Assembly: GCF_021378075.1 (NCBI RefSeq) | Contig: NZ_JAJUOS010000010.1 | Span: 1 to 64,000, forward strand | From: Rhodobacter flavimaris | Lineage (GTDB): Bacteria; Pseudomonadota; Alphaproteobacteria; Rhodobacterales; Rhodobacteraceae | DNA: 64,000 nt | Reading direction: 5' to 3' | Part shown: positions 50,305-59,515 of the stretch, in pieces | Layout of the letters: each line of letters begins with the position of its first letter | Numbering within the stretch: position 1 is the first letter of the stretch | The notes under the pieces: model-generated | Databases searched by the model: none | Told to the model about the DNA's origin: nothing | What the model saw: the letters and a program-made list of their open reading frames with translations, nothing else | Translations under genes and position numbers: made by a program

Positions 50305-51064
50305 CAGTTATCGAGTAGCCCCCGTCGATATCATGCACGCCACCGGTCAGGTTGCTCGCCTCGCGCGAGGCAAGGAAGGCCGCCATCGCGCCGATATCGT
50401 CGATCGTGGCCAGCATATGCGTCGGCGCGCGGTTCGCGGCCTCGGACAGCAGGTCATCGAAATGGTCGATCCCCGAGGCCGCCCGCGTCGCCAGCGGCCC
50501 GGGCGAGAGCGCGTGCACCCGGATGCCCTTCTCACCCAACTCCGCCGCCGCGTAACGGACCGAGCTTTCCAGCGCGGCCTTCACCGGCCCCATGATGTTG
50601 TAATGCCGCACGACGCGGGTCGAGCCGAAGAACGACACCGACAGGCAGGTGCCGCCCTCGGGCATCAGCGGCTCGGCCATGCGGATCATGCGCAGGAAGG
50701 AATGAACCGAGATATCCATCGCCTGCCCGAACCCCTCGGCCGAGCTGTCGATGACCCGGCCATGCAGATCGGCCTTGGGCGCGAAGGCGATGGAGTGCAG
50801 GATCGTGTCGATCCGCCCCCATTTGCGGCCGATCTCTTCGAACACATCCTCCATCTGCCCCGGCGCGGTCACGTCAAGCGGCAGCTTGATCGTGGCACCC
50901 AGCTCCTCGGCCAGCGGGCGCACATGCGGCTCAGCCCGCGCGTTTAGCCAGGTCACCGCCAGCTCTGCCCCCTGCGCGCGAAAGGCACGCGCGCAGCCAT
51001 AGGCGATCGACTGCGCATTCGCGATCCCGACGACGAGAACCTTCTGACCTTCGAGTGAAAACAT
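50300..51064 (-). CDS. fabI: Enoyl-[acyl-carrier-protein] reductase (NADH)
   Basis: A 254-residue short-chain dehydrogenase of the FabI type, which reduces enoyl-ACP in the last step of fatty-acid elongation. The dinucleotide motif is VVGIANAQSIAYG near residues 10-22. The catalytic pair is in HYNIMGPVKAALE, with Tyr and Lys seven residues apart, as in E. coli FabI. SVSFFGSTR precedes it and LSPGPLATRAASGI follows. ATG at 51064 has GGAGG upstream and gives the family N-terminus; earlier ATGs would extend a non-conserved region. Confidence 0.92.
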   Translation of the reverse strand: MFSLEGQKVLVVGIANAQSIAYGCARAFRAQGAELAVTWLNARAEPHVRPLAEELGATIKLPLDVTAPGQMEDVFEEIGRKWGRIDTILHSIAFAPKADLHGRVIDSSAEGFGQAMDISVHSFLRMIRMAEPLMPEGGTCLSVSFFGSTRVVRHYNIMGPVKAALESSVRYAAAELGEKGIRVHALSPGPLATRAASGIDHFDDLLSEAANRAPTHMLATIDDIGAMAAFLASREASNLTGGVHDIDGGYSITA

Positions 51065-51230
51065 CGAAAAACCTCCATTGGTTACCGCCATCTGCGCATG
51101 GAAAGGTTTCGACTTCACGACAGTTTTGCTGCGGCGCGGCATGAAGCGCGAAAAATCCCGAGCCGCCGTCAGAATTTAGGCAATCCCGCGCGAAAAGAGG
51201 CGCAGCGTGAAAGGGTTATCCGCAACGCCC

Positions 51231-51926
51231 CTAGGCCCAGGCATCCGCCGGGTCACTGCGGATCACGCCTTCCAGAAGATCGCGATTCACCACTTCGATC
51301 TCGCTCTGGTTCAAGGCAAGCCCATGCGCCTTCAGGCGGGCCAGCACCCGCGAGAGGCTTTCCGGCTTGATCCCGAGATGCGCCGCGACGAGGCTTTTCT
51401 CGAACGGCAGCTCGACCACCGTGCGGCCCTCCACCCGGCGCGCATGCCGCAGCAGGAAGGCCGCGACACGCTGAATCGCGGTCTGGGTCTTGAGCGATTC
51501 CACCTGATCGAACATCTGCTCAAGCGCGCTGAGCGTATGCGCAAGCAAGCGGCTGGCGAACTCCTGATCTTCGGCGGCAAGTGCCCGGATCTCGGCGGTT
51601 GGCAGTGACAGCAGACGGCAGATTGAGGCCGCCTCGGCCCCGTAGCTGTGCACCTGATCGCGAAGCCCGTCACAGAAGCCCACGGTTTCGAACTGGCTAT
51701 GCATGCGCACCAGCGCCTCGTTCCCATTCGGCGTGACGCGGTAAAGCTTGACCCAACCCGAGAGGATCACATAGCAGCAGTCCGCCCGGCTCTGGTGCAG
51801 AAAAATATTCTCACCACGGCGAAACCGAACGGGGCGGGCAACGCGCATCAGGCGCTCCACGCTTTTCGGAGCCAAGCCGGAAAACATCGGGCTTGCGATC
51901 AAGCCTTCTGAAAAATGGATCGTCAT
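51231..51926 (-). CDS. Crp/Fnr-family transcriptional regulator
   Basis: A 231-residue regulator with a N-terminal cyclic-nucleotide-like sensory domain (FRRGENIFLHQSRADCCYVI, SGWVKLYRVTPNGNEALV) and a C-terminal helix-turn-helix, VAAHLGIKPESLSRVLARL near 190-208. FNR's N-terminal CxxCxxC iron-sulfur cluster is absent, so oxygen sensing by a cluster is unlikely. The recognition helix (E-S-x-S-R) resembles Dnr/NnrR-type and FNR-like regulators that bind TTGAT-N4-ATCAA. Such a site lies 59 bases upstream, suggesting autoregulation or control by another FNR protein. ATG at 51926. Confidence 0.88.
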   Translation of the reverse strand: MTIHFSEGLIASPMFSGLAPKSVERLMRVARPVRFRRGENIFLHQSRADCCYVILSGWVKLYRVTPNGNEALVRMHSQFETVGFCDGLRDQVHSYGAEAASICRLLSLPTAEIRALAAEDQEFASRLLAHTLSALEQMFDQVESLKTQTAIQRVAAFLLRHARRVEGRTVVELPFEKSLVAAHLGIKPESLSRVLARLKAHGLALNQSEIEVVNRDLLEGVIRSDPADAWA

Positions 51927-51984
51927 TGAAATCCCCCTGCCCGTTCAAAACGCGAGCAGGCTACGGATCGCTTGCTGCGACACT

Positions 51985-51998
51985 TTGACACAGATCAA
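51985..51998. promoter_or_regulatory. FNR-type box upstream of the Crp/Fnr gene
   Basis: TTGACACAGATCAA differs from the consensus TTGAT-N4-ATCAA at one position of the left arm. It is centred about 65 bases upstream of the regulator's start codon. Confidence 0.7.
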
Positions 51999-52047
51999 GA
52001 CACGGGCATCCGCGCTGAAACTTTCGTCAAAAAGCTGTGGATAAGTT

Positions 52048-52093
52048 TTATCAAATGATAAATTTCATATGTAACTATTTGAAAGACATATGA
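52048..52093. promoter_or_regulatory. AT-rich region with two inverted repeats
   Basis: TTATCA-AA-TGATAA is a perfect palindrome at 52048-52061. TCATATG at 52065-52071 and CATATGA at 52087-52093 form a second inverted repeat. The segment 52023-52110 is far more AT-rich than its surroundings and lies upstream of the regulator gene, so it likely holds its promoter and operators. Confidence 0.55.
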
Positions 52094-52192
52094 CAAAGTT
52101 GGATATTGATCGCACAACATGACGCCAGAATGACGGCTGTCGCTCCGAGAGTTGAAGCCACACAGGTTATCGATTTTCAGGGAAGAACGGCT

Positions 52193-52268
<76 letters not shown>

Positions 52269-52352
52269 TCACCGTGGGCGGGCTTTTCGCGCAGGCGCGG
52301 GGCATTGTCAAGCGCCCCAACCCGCGCCGCGCGAAAAATTCTCGCGCCTGCG

Positions 52353-52796
52353 TCAGGCCGCCACGCCCAGCTTCGAGCGCACGAAAGCCGCAATCTCGGC
52401 CGCCGGGCGCGCGCCCGCCGCGCGGGCCACCTCGCGTCCCTTACGGAACAGGATGAACGCCGGAATCCCCTGGATGCGATAGCGTTGCGTCGCAACCGGA
52501 TTGACCTCGGTATTGATCTTGGCCAGCCTCACCTTGGGCGCCAGCATCCCGGCTGCCGCCTGGAACTGCGGCGCCATCTGACGGCAGGGCCCGCACCACG
52601 GCGCCCAGAAATCCACCAGCAGCGGCAGGTCGTCCTTCTCGGCCTTCGCGAGGATCTGGAAATCCACCTCCGCCACCTTGCCCGAGATCAGCGCGCCCCC
52701 GCAGACCCCGCATTTCGGCCCCACCCCCAGCTTCTCGGCAGGCACCCGGTTCGCCTGCCCGCACTCAAGACAGGTCACACGCATCGCTTCGGCCAT
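52353..52796 (-). CDS. trxC: Thioredoxin 2 (TrxC)
   Basis: A 147-residue thioredoxin with an N-terminal zinc-binding extension. Two cysteine pairs, CLECGQ and CGVCGG, form the zinc site in the first 35 residues, and the active site is [14 protein letters not shown] near 70. [14 protein letters not shown] carries the conserved cis-proline. TrxC reduces disulfides in the cytoplasm and responds to oxidative stress in E. coli. ATG at 52796 with GGAGGC just upstream is chosen over earlier starts. Confidence 0.95.
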   Translation of the reverse strand: MAEAMRVTCLECGQANRVPAEKLGVGPKCGVCGGALISGKVAEVDFQILAKAEKDDLPLLVDFWAPWCGPCRQMAPQFQAAAGMLAPKVRLAKINTEVNPVATQRYRIQGIPAFILFRKGREVARAAGARPAAEIAAFVRSKLGVAA

Positions 52797-52878
52797 GACA
52801 GCCTCCATTCGAATTCCATTCCCGAAATATATCGGAACCCCCACGCTACCGCGCAAGGCCCGCTCTTTCGGCTTTGTC

Positions 52879-52918
52879 CAAATATCCCGGGGGGTCCGGG
52901 GGGCAGCGCCCCCCCGGC
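52879..52918 (-). repeat. GC-rich hairpin element after gcvP
   Basis: Begins CAAATATCCCGGGGGG and contains GGGGGGCAGCGCCCCCC, a strong hairpin. It starts the intergenic gap just past the gcvP stop and resembles the elements at 10222-10352 and 57592-57633. It probably terminates or stabilises the gcv transcript. Confidence 0.65.
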
Positions 52919-52925
52919 CTTAGTC

Positions 52926-55757
52926 TTACTCGGCGGCGTAGGCCTCAAGCGGCGGGCAGGTGCAAATCAGGTTGCGGTCGCCATAGACGTTGTCCACCCG
53001 CCCGACAGGCGGCCAGTACTTGTCCTCGCGGAACGAACCGGGCGGGAAGCAGCCCTGCTCGCGCGAGTAAGGGCGATCCCACTCGGCCACCAGATCCTCG
53101 ACGGTGTGGGGCGCGCGGCGCAGCGGGCTTTCCTCGGCGCTGATCTTGCCATCGGCCACATCGCGCACCTCCTCGCGAATAGCGAGCATGGCAGTGATGA
53201 AACGGTCGATCTCGGCCTTGGTCTCGCTTTCGGTGGGCTCCACCATCAGCGTACCCGCCACCGGCCAGCTCATCGTGGGCGCATGGAACCCGTTGTCGAT
53301 CAGTCTCTTGGCAATGTCATCGACGGTCACACCCACCTCGGCGAACTCGCGCGTGTCGAGGATGCATTCATGCGCCACACGGCCCCGGTTGCCCATGAAC
53401 AGGATCGGATAGGCCGCCTTCAACCGCGCCGCGATATAGTTGGCGTTCAGGATCGCCACGCGGGTCGCCTGCGTCAGCCCGGCCCCGCCCATCATCAGGC
53501 AATAGGCCCAGGAGATCAGCAGGATCGAGGCAGACCCATAGGGCGCCGCCGAAACCGGCCCCTCGTCGCCGCCCACCTCGGGGTGGCCCGGTAGATAGGG
53601 CGCCAGATGCGCCTTGACCCCGATCGGCCCCATGCCGGGGCCGCCACCGCCATGCGGAATGGCGAAGGTCTTGTGCAGGTTCAGGTGGCTCACGTCCGAG
53701 CCGATCTCTCCCGGCTTCACCAGCCCCACCAGCGCGTTCATGTTCGCGCCGTCCAGATAGACCTGCCCGCCGTACTCATGCGTGATCTCGCAGATCCGGC
53801 GCACGGTTTCCTCGAACACGCCATGGGTCGAAGGATAGGTGATCATGCAGGCTGCAAGATTGCCGCCCGCCTCCGCCGCCTTGGCCTCGAAATCCTCAAG
53901 GTCCACGTCGCCGTTCGGGGCGGATTTCACCACCACCACCTTCATCCCCGCCATCTGCGCCGAGGCCGGGTTGGTACCATGCGCCGAAACCGGGATCAGG
54001 CAGATGTTGCGGTGCCCCTCGCCGCGCGCGCGGTGATAGGCCGCGATGGTCAAAAGCCCCGCATATTCCCCCTGCGCACCCGAGTTGGGCTGCATCGAAA
54101 AGGCATCATAGCCGGTGATCTCGCACAGCTTCCCGGTCAGATCGGCGATGGCCTCGTGATAGCCCTGCGCCTGATCGGCGGGCGCAAAGGGATGCAGCGC
54201 GCCGAACTCGGGCCAGGTGATCGGCATCATCTCGGCGGCGGCGTTCAGCTTCATGGTGCAGGAGCCAAGCGGGATCATCGCGCGGTCAAGCGCGAGGTCA
54301 CGGTCCGACAGGCGGCGCATGTAGCGCATCATCTCGGACTCGGCGCGGTTCATGTGGAATACCGGATGGGTCAGGTAGGCGCTTTGGCGCAGAAGATCCT
54401 CGGGGAAGCCAAGGCCGACCGTTTCAGGCACCGGATCGGTGATGCCGAAGGCGTCGAGCACGCGCACCAGCACATCGGTATCCGTCAGCTCATCGACCGA
54501 GATGCCCACGCGGTCGCGCCCAACCTTGCGCAGGTTGATCCCGCGATGGCGCGCGGCGGCCATGATGCCCATCTGCCCCACGCCAACCTTGACGGTGATC
54601 GTGTCGAAGAAGGCGCCGGGTGCCACCTCGGCCCCCGCGGCAACCAGCGCGTCGCGCAGTCGCACGGCGTTGAAATGCACCATCTCGGCGATGCCACGCA
54701 GGCCCATCGGCCCGTGGAACACCGCGTAGAACGAGGCCATCACCGCCAGCAGCGCCTGCGCAGTGCAGACGTTCGAAGTCGCTTTCTCGCGGCGGATATG
54801 TTGCTCGCGCGTTTGCAGGCTGAGGCGGTAGGCCTTGTCGCCATGGCTGTCGATCGACACGCCAACGATGCGCCCCGGCATGGCGCGTTTGAACTCGTCA
54901 CGACAGGACATGAAGGCAGCGTGCGGGCCGCCATAGCCCATCGGCACACCGAACCGCTGCGCCGAGCCCACGGCGATATCCGCGCCCATCGCGCCCGGCT
55001 CTTTCAGCAGGCACAGCGCCAGAAGATCGGTCGCCACCACGGCCAGCGCCTTGGCGGCGTGCAGTTTCTCGATCAGGTCGGAGAAGTCGCGTACATGGCC
55101 GTAGGTGCCGGGATACTGGAAGATCGCACCAAAGACCGTCTCGGGCACCAGATCGTCTGGCTGAGCCTTGATGATCTCGATCCCCAGCGGCAGGGCACGG
55201 GTCTCGATCACGGCGATGGTCTGGGGATGCAGGTTGAGATCGACAAAGAAGGCGCGCGCCTTCGATTTCGCGCTGCGCTCTGCCATGGCCATGGCCTCGG
55301 CCGCGGCGGTGGCCTCATCGAGCAGCGAGGCATTGGCGACCGGCAGGCCGGTCAGATCGGCCACCATGGTCTGGTAGTTCAGAAGCGCCTCAAGCCGACC
55401 CTGCGCGATCTCGGGCTGGTAGGGGGTATAGGCGGTGTACCAGGCCGGGTTTTCCAGGATGTTGCGCTGGATCGCGGGCGGGGTGACGGTGCCGTAATAG
55501 CCCTGCCCGATCAGCGAGGTCATCACCTTGTTCTTTTCGGCCACCTTGCGCATCCGGGCCAGCAGCGCATGCTCGGTCAGCGGCGCCCAACCAAGGGGGT
55601 CGGCCTGGCGGATGCTCTTGGGCACCGTTTCGTCGATCAGGGCGTCGAGGTTCGGCACCCCCACGGCTTTCAGCATCTCGGACATTTCCGCCGGGCTCGG
55701 CCCGATATGGCGGCGGTTCGCGAAATCGTAGGTGTTGTATGTCGTGGGGGTGAACAT
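52926..55757 (-). CDS. gcvP: Glycine dehydrogenase (decarboxylating), P protein
   Basis: A 943-residue PLP enzyme, the fused P protein of the glycine cleavage system, which decarboxylates glycine and passes the aminomethyl group to the lipoyl arm of GcvH. The PLP lysine lies in [18 protein letters not shown] near residue 690. [12 protein letters not shown] and [14 protein letters not shown] are further conserved blocks. The length matches single-chain P proteins. It is the last gene of gcvT-gcvH-gcvP, four bases after gcvH, followed by a GC-rich hairpin. Confidence 0.97.
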   Translation of the reverse strand: MFTPTTYNTYDFANRRHIGPSPAEMSEMLKAVGVPNLDALIDETVPKSIRQADPLGWAPLTEHALLARMRKVAEKNKVMTSLIGQGYYGTVTPPAIQRNILENPAWYTAYTPYQPEIAQGRLEALLNYQTMVADLTGLPVANASLLDEATAAAEAMAMAERSAKSKARAFFVDLNLHPQTIAVIETRALPLGIEIIKAQPDDLVPETVFGAIFQYPGTYGHVRDFSDLIEKLHAAKALAVVATDLLALCLLKEPGAMGADIAVGSAQRFGVPMGYGGPHAAFMSCRDEFKRAMPGRIVGVSIDSHGDKAYRLSLQTREQHIRREKATSNVCTAQALLAVMASFYAVFHGPMGLRGIAEMVHFNAVRLRDALVAAGAEVAPGAFFDTITVKVGVGQMGIMAAARHRGINLRKVGRDRVGISVDELTDTDVLVRVLDAFGITDPVPETVGLGFPEDLLRQSAYLTHPVFHMNRAESEMMRYMRRLSDRDLALDRAMIPLGSCTMKLNAAAEMMPITWPEFGALHPFAPADQAQGYHEAIADLTGKLCEITGYDAFSMQPNSGAQGEYAGLLTIAAYHRARGEGHRNICLIPVSAHGTNPASAQMAGMKVVVVKSAPNGDVDLEDFEAKAAEAGGNLAACMITYPSTHGVFEETVRRICEITHEYGGQVYLDGANMNALVGLVKPGEIGSDVSHLNLHKTFAIPHGGGGPGMGPIGVKAHLAPYLPGHPEVGGDEGPVSAAPYGSASILLISWAYCLMMGGAGLTQATRVAILNANYIAARLKAAYPILFMGNRGRVAHECILDTREFAEVGVTVDDIAKRLIDNGFHAPTMSWPVAGTLMVEPTESETKAEIDRFITAMLAIREEVRDVADGKISAEESPLRRAPHTVEDLVAEWDRPYSREQGCFPPGSFREDKYWPPVGRVDNVYGDRNLICTCPPLEAYAAE

Positions 55758-55761
55758 GATC

Positions 55762-56121
55762 TTACCCGATGAAATCCTTGTATTCGTCTTCCGACATGAA
55801 ATCGTCGAGCTGGCTCATGTCCTCGACCTTCATCTTGAAGAACCAGGCGGCGCCAAGCGGGTCTTCGTTCACGAGGCCCGGATTGTCTGCCAGCGCCTCG
55901 TTGACCTCGACGATTTCGCCATCGACCGGTGCGAGGATGTCCGAGGCGGCCTTGACCGACTCGATCACGCAGATCTCGTCGCCCTTGGCGACCTGGGTTT
56001 CAAGCTCGGGCAGTTCCACGAACACCACGTCGCCCAGCTGTTCCGAGGCATGATCTGTGATGCCCACGACGACCAGATCGCCCTCGACACGCAGCCATTC
56101 GTGTTCTTCAGTGAATTTCAT
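55762..56121 (-). CDS. gcvH: Glycine cleavage system H protein
   Basis: A 119-residue lipoyl carrier protein that shuttles the aminomethyl group between P, T and L proteins. The lipoylation lysine is in [15 protein letters not shown] near residue 64. The N-terminus [15 protein letters not shown] and the C-terminus EDEYKDFI are typical. ATG at 56121 has GGAGCTTCCCC upstream. It lies 11 bases after gcvT. Confidence 0.97.
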   Translation of the reverse strand: MKFTEEHEWLRVEGDLVVVGITDHASEQLGDVVFVELPELETQVAKGDEICVIESVKAASDILAPVDGEIVEVNEALADNPGLVNEDPLGAAWFFKMKVEDMSQLDDFMSEDEYKDFIG

Positions 56122-56132
56122 GGGGAAGCTCC

Positions 56133-57230
56133 TCAGCGTTTGTAGGAATGGGGATGGAAGGGCATGGGCACGATGCGCGCGGGCAGACGCTTGCCGCGCA
56201 CCTCGCCGTAAACCACTGTGCCCTCGGAAAGGTCGGTCGGCAGGTAGGCCATGGCCATCGGCGCCTCGATCGAGGGGCCGAAGCCGCCCGAGGTGACCTG
56301 GCCGATGGGCGCGCCGCCCTCGGCCTCGGCATAGATCTCAACGCCCTCGCGCATCGGCGCGCGGCCCTCGGGGCGCAGGCCCATGCGCAGGCGCGCGGGC
56401 CCTTCAGCCAATTCGCGCAGGATACGCTCGGCGCCGTGGAAGCCGCCCTCGGTGCGGCGGCGCTTCTGGATGGCCCAGTTCAGCCCCGCCTCGATCGGCG
56501 TCGTCGAGGTGTCGATGTCATGACCGTAAAGGCACAGCCCGGCTTCCAGCCGCAGGCTATCGCGCGCCCCAAGACCGATGGGCGCAACCTCCTCCATCGC
56601 CAGCAGTTCGCGGGCGAATTCCTCGGCCCGGTCGGAGGGCAGCGAGATTTCATAGCCGTCCTCGCCGGTATAGCCCGAGCGCGATATCCACAGTTCGGCG
56701 CCGTTCCAGCCATGGGTCTGCACATCCATGAAGCGCATCCCGGCAACGGCGGGCATCAGACGCGCCAGCACGGTTTCGGCCGCCGGACCCTGCAAGGCCA
56801 GCAGCGCGCGGTTGCGGATCACACAAACGCCTTCGAGGTAATCCTCAAGGTGGCGAATGTCGGCCTCGGCGCAGGCGGCGTTGACGACAAGGAACAGGTG
56901 ATCGCCGCGGTTGGACACCATCAGATCATCAAGGATACCGCCCTCGGCATTGGTGAACATCGCATAACGCTGACGCCCCTCGCCCAGCCCGGTCACGTCG
57001 ACTGGAACCAGCTCCTCAAGCGCCTTGCCCGCGCTGGCGGGCAGGATCACCTGCCCCATGTGGCTGACGTCAAACAGACCTGCCTGCGCGCGGCAATGCA
57101 GGTGTTCCTTCAATACGCCCATCGGGTATTGCACGGGCATTTCCCAGCCCGCGAATGGCACCATCTTGGCGCCCAGTTCGATATGCAGATCGTATAGCCC
57201 CGTCCGCTTGAGGACCGCATCGTCGGCCAT
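56133..57230 (-). CDS. gcvT: Glycine cleavage system aminomethyltransferase, T protein
   Basis: A 365-residue tetrahydrofolate-dependent enzyme that releases ammonia and forms methylene-tetrahydrofolate. Family blocks are MVPFAGWEMPVQYPMGVLKEH, LFDVSHMGQ with the conserved Asp region, SRSGYTGEDGYEISLP, and LGARDSLRLEAGLCLYGHD. Length is usual. ATG at 57230 follows the riboswitch, and AAGGGGGCG lies upstream. gcvT-gcvH-gcvP gives the three dedicated proteins; the L protein (lipoamide dehydrogenase) is encoded elsewhere. Confidence 0.95.
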   Translation of the reverse strand: MADDAVLKRTGLYDLHIELGAKMVPFAGWEMPVQYPMGVLKEHLHCRAQAGLFDVSHMGQVILPASAGKALEELVPVDVTGLGEGRQRYAMFTNAEGGILDDLMVSNRGDHLFLVVNAACAEADIRHLEDYLEGVCVIRNRALLALQGPAAETVLARLMPAVAGMRFMDVQTHGWNGAELWISRSGYTGEDGYEISLPSDRAEEFARELLAMEEVAPIGLGARDSLRLEAGLCLYGHDIDTSTTPIEAGLNWAIQKRRRTEGGFHGAERILRELAEGPARLRMGLRPEGRAPMREGVEIYAEAEGGAPIGQVTSGGFGPSIEAPMAMAYLPTDLSEGTVVYGEVRGKRLPARIVPMPFHPHSYKR

Positions 57231-57284
57231 CTCGCCCCCTTGTCAGCCGGATGCCCGGCACCGAATCCCATGACCTTTCGGTCC

Positions 57285-57470
57285 GCTCGATGCCCCCTCT
57301 GTCCCTACCCCATCGGGGCGCCTGAGATCGTTATCCCTTCGGCGGGCGCGCTTGCGCCACTCTCCAGATTCCTGAGTCAGAACGGTCCTTTTGCCTGAGA
57401 GTTTACCGGGGCGGTTGCTCCTTCGGCACTGGTCCGGAACCAGATTCTCCCGATCCTGACTGTCCTCGGA
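57285..57470 (-). promoter_or_regulatory. Tandem glycine riboswitch
   Basis: Two glycine aptamers sit in the leader of gcvT. The first has the core GCCGAAGGAGCAA at 57415-57427 and CTCTCAGGCAAAAGGACCG downstream. The second has GCCGAAGGGATAACG near 57330-57344 and ATCTCAGGCGCC after it. A linker of a few tens of bases joins them. Glycine binding normally turns on gcv expression. Borders are estimated. Confidence 0.9.
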
Positions 57471-57557
57471 TAGCCGAGCGCCCGCGCGCCTGACAAGCAC
57501 AAAATCCAGAATCGACGCTTTTCGGAAAAAAGCGACATTCCCCCGTCGCAAACACGC

Positions 57558-57583
57558 AAAAAAGGGTGGGACGGGCCCACCCT
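57558..57583 (-). terminator. Rho-independent terminator after gltX
   Basis: On the minus strand GGGTGGG pairs with CCCACCC around five bases, followed by six T. It lies about 50 bases beyond the gltX stop and separates gltX from the gcv leader. Confidence 0.88.
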
Positions 57584-57591
57584 CTTCTTGG

Positions 57592-57633
57592 CAGAAATAC
57601 CTCGGGGGTGCGGGGGCGGTGCCCCCACCCCTG
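57592..57633 (-). repeat. GC-rich hairpin element after gltX
   Basis: Begins CAGAAATACCTCGGGGG and contains GGGGGCGGTGCCCCC. It ends at the gltX stop and resembles the elements at 10222-10352 and 52879-52918, with AAATA followed by a C/G-rich hairpin. Confidence 0.6.
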
Positions 57634-57634
57634 T

Positions 57635-58963
57635 TCAGCCTTTCGCGCGCACCTTGTGCAGCAGCGGCATCAGGTCGGCCATTTCGGGGCCATGCGCCTG
57701 CCCGGTCAGGGCCTTGCGCAACGGCATGAACAGCCCTTTGCCCTTGCGGCCCGTCGCTTCCTTGACGGCGGCAGTCCACTCGCCCCAGGTCGCTTGCGTG
57801 TAGGGCGGCTCAGCCAGCAGCGCGAGGGCGGCAGCGATGAACTCGGCATCCTCGGGCTCGATCACCGGTTCGGCGCCGTTCAGGCACAGATCGGCCCAGT
57901 GTTCGAGATCCGACAGTTTGTCGATGTTCTTCGAGGCCACGGCCCAGAAGGCGTCGCCCTGCGCGGCGGGAATGCCAAGGCGCGCGATGTCGTCCTTGAC
58001 CGCCGCGTAGGGCAGTTGCTGGTTGCGCGCGCGGGTCAGCGGGATCAGGTCATTGGCGTCGAACTTGGTGGGCGCCGCGCCGAACTGGCTCAGGTCGAAC
58101 CCATCGGCGATCTCGTCGATGCTCATCTTCAGTTCGACAGGCTGGCTCGACCCCAGACGCGCCATCATGCTCAGCAGGGCCTCGGGGGCGATGCCCGAAG
58201 CGCGCAGATCGCGGATCGACAGCGCGCCGAGGCGCTTCGAGAGCTCCTCGCCCTGCGCGCCGGTCAGCAACGAATGGTGCGCGAAGGCCGGGGCCTTGCC
58301 GCCAAGCGCCTCGATGATCTGGATCTGGGTCGCGGTATTGGTGACGTGGTCGGCGCCGCGCACGATATGGGTTACGCCCATCTGGATGTCATCGACCGAC
58401 GAGGCGAATGTATAAAGCACCTGCCCGCCCGCCTTGATCAGCACCGGGTCCGACACCGAGCCCGCGTCGATCGAGATAGGGCCGAGGATGCCGTCTTCCC
58501 ACTCGGTCCGCACCTGGTCGAGCATGAAGCGCCAGTAGCCCTCGCGGCCCTCGTCGCGGAAGCGCTCCTTCTGATCCTCGGTCAGCGCCAGCGCGGCGCG
58601 GTCGTAGACCGGCGGCTTGTGCATGTTGAGCAGCTTCTTGCGCTTGAGGTCCAGCTCGGTCGGGCTTTCGAAACATTCGTACAGCTTGCCCATCCGGCGC
58701 AGGCTTTCCGCCGCCGCCTCGTAGCGGTCAAGGCGCAGCGACTGGCGCTCTTCGCGGTCCCACTGGATACCGAGCCATTCGAGGTCGGCTTTCAGCGCAT
58801 CCACATATTCCTGCTTCGAGCGCTCCTGGTCGGTGTCGTCGATACGCAGGATGAACGTGCCGCCGGTCTTGCGGGCGATCAGATAGTTCATCAGCGCGGT
58901 GCGCAGGTTGCCGACGTGGATATAGCCCGTGGGCGAAGGGGCGAAGCGGGTAACGGTGGTCAT
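57635..58963 (-). CDS. gltX: Glutamyl-tRNA synthetase
   Basis: A 442-residue class I synthetase that charges tRNA with glutamate. The HIGH motif is FAPSPTGYIHVGNLRTA at residues 7-23, and the KMSKS equivalent is GEELSKRLGALS near 240. GGTFILRIDDTDQERS is the substrate-binding block. The short length and ELSKR motif fit one of the two GltX types commonly carried by alphaproteobacteria; together with GatCAB it may serve tRNA-Gln by mischarging. ATG at 58963 has GGAGACCC upstream. Confidence 0.93.
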   Translation of the reverse strand: MTTVTRFAPSPTGYIHVGNLRTALMNYLIARKTGGTFILRIDDTDQERSKQEYVDALKADLEWLGIQWDREERQSLRLDRYEAAAESLRRMGKLYECFESPTELDLKRKKLLNMHKPPVYDRAALALTEDQKERFRDEGREGYWRFMLDQVRTEWEDGILGPISIDAGSVSDPVLIKAGGQVLYTFASSVDDIQMGVTHIVRGADHVTNTATQIQIIEALGGKAPAFAHHSLLTGAQGEELSKRLGALSIRDLRASGIAPEALLSMMARLGSSQPVELKMSIDEIADGFDLSQFGAAPTKFDANDLIPLTRARNQQLPYAAVKDDIARLGIPAAQGDAFWAVASKNIDKLSDLEHWADLCLNGAEPVIEPEDAEFIAAALALLAEPPYTQATWGEWTAAVKEATGRKGKGLFMPLRKALTGQAHGPEMADLMPLLHKVRAKG

Positions 58964-59050
58964 GAAGGGTCTCCTGTTCCGCCTGCTCTTTCACAAAGGG
59001 CCTCTTTTGTCCATATCAAGCAGGGGCCGGGGGCTACGGAGGGCACTACG

Positions 59051-59455
59051 ATGGACGGTTGGAACGGGCGGCTCGCGCCCACGCTTGCGGAATTCGAGGC
59101 GCTGGCCGAAGCTGCGCGCGCAACGCTCCCCGAGGCGTTCCGCGCCCCCGCCGCTGCCGTCGTGCTGCGCGTCGAGGATTTCGCCCCCGAGGATCTGCTC
59201 GACGAGATGGAGATCGAGGATGCCTTCGAGCTGACCGGCCTCTACGAGGGCATCCCGATGACCGAGAAATCGGTGATGGACCCCGGCGGGCCGGATGTGA
59301 TCTGGCTCTTCCGCCGCCCGATCCTGGATGAATGGGCCGCGCGTGGCGACGTGCCGCTGGATGAACTGATCGCCCATGTCTTCATCCACGAACTTGCCCA
59401 TCATTTCGGCTGGTCTGACGGTGATATCGCCACGATAGACCGCTGGTGGGAGTGA
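59051..59455 (+). CDS. Zincin-like metallopeptidase family protein
   Basis: A 134-residue small metallopeptidase-fold protein. The zinc motif HELAHHFGWSD gives HExxH with a downstream Asp, the short zincin form. LYEGIPMTEKSVMDPGGPDV and IWLFRRPILDEW are the other conserved parts. No signal peptide; it is cytoplasmic. Family members lack a proven substrate. ATG at 59051 is preceded by GGAGGGC. It is divergent from gltX. Confidence 0.88.
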   Translation: MDGWNGRLAPTLAEFEALAEAARATLPEAFRAPAAAVVLRVEDFAPEDLLDEMEIEDAFELTGLYEGIPMTEKSVMDPGGPDVIWLFRRPILDEWAARGDVPLDELIAHVFIHELAHHFGWSDGDIATIDRWWE

Positions 59456-59515
59456 TCCCTTGCCCCGCGCGGGCACGGCCCTACCCTCTTGCCCATCAAA
59501 CAGGGAGGCCTTTTC

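Noticed and set aside
51231..51926. FNR/FnrL oxygen sensor
   Set aside because: The N-terminal cysteine cluster is absent; only the family level is supported.
53607..55772. 721-codon open frame antisense to gcvP
   Set aside because: Composition is His/Arg/Gly-rich and lacks domains; it is a high-GC artefact of the gcvP codons.
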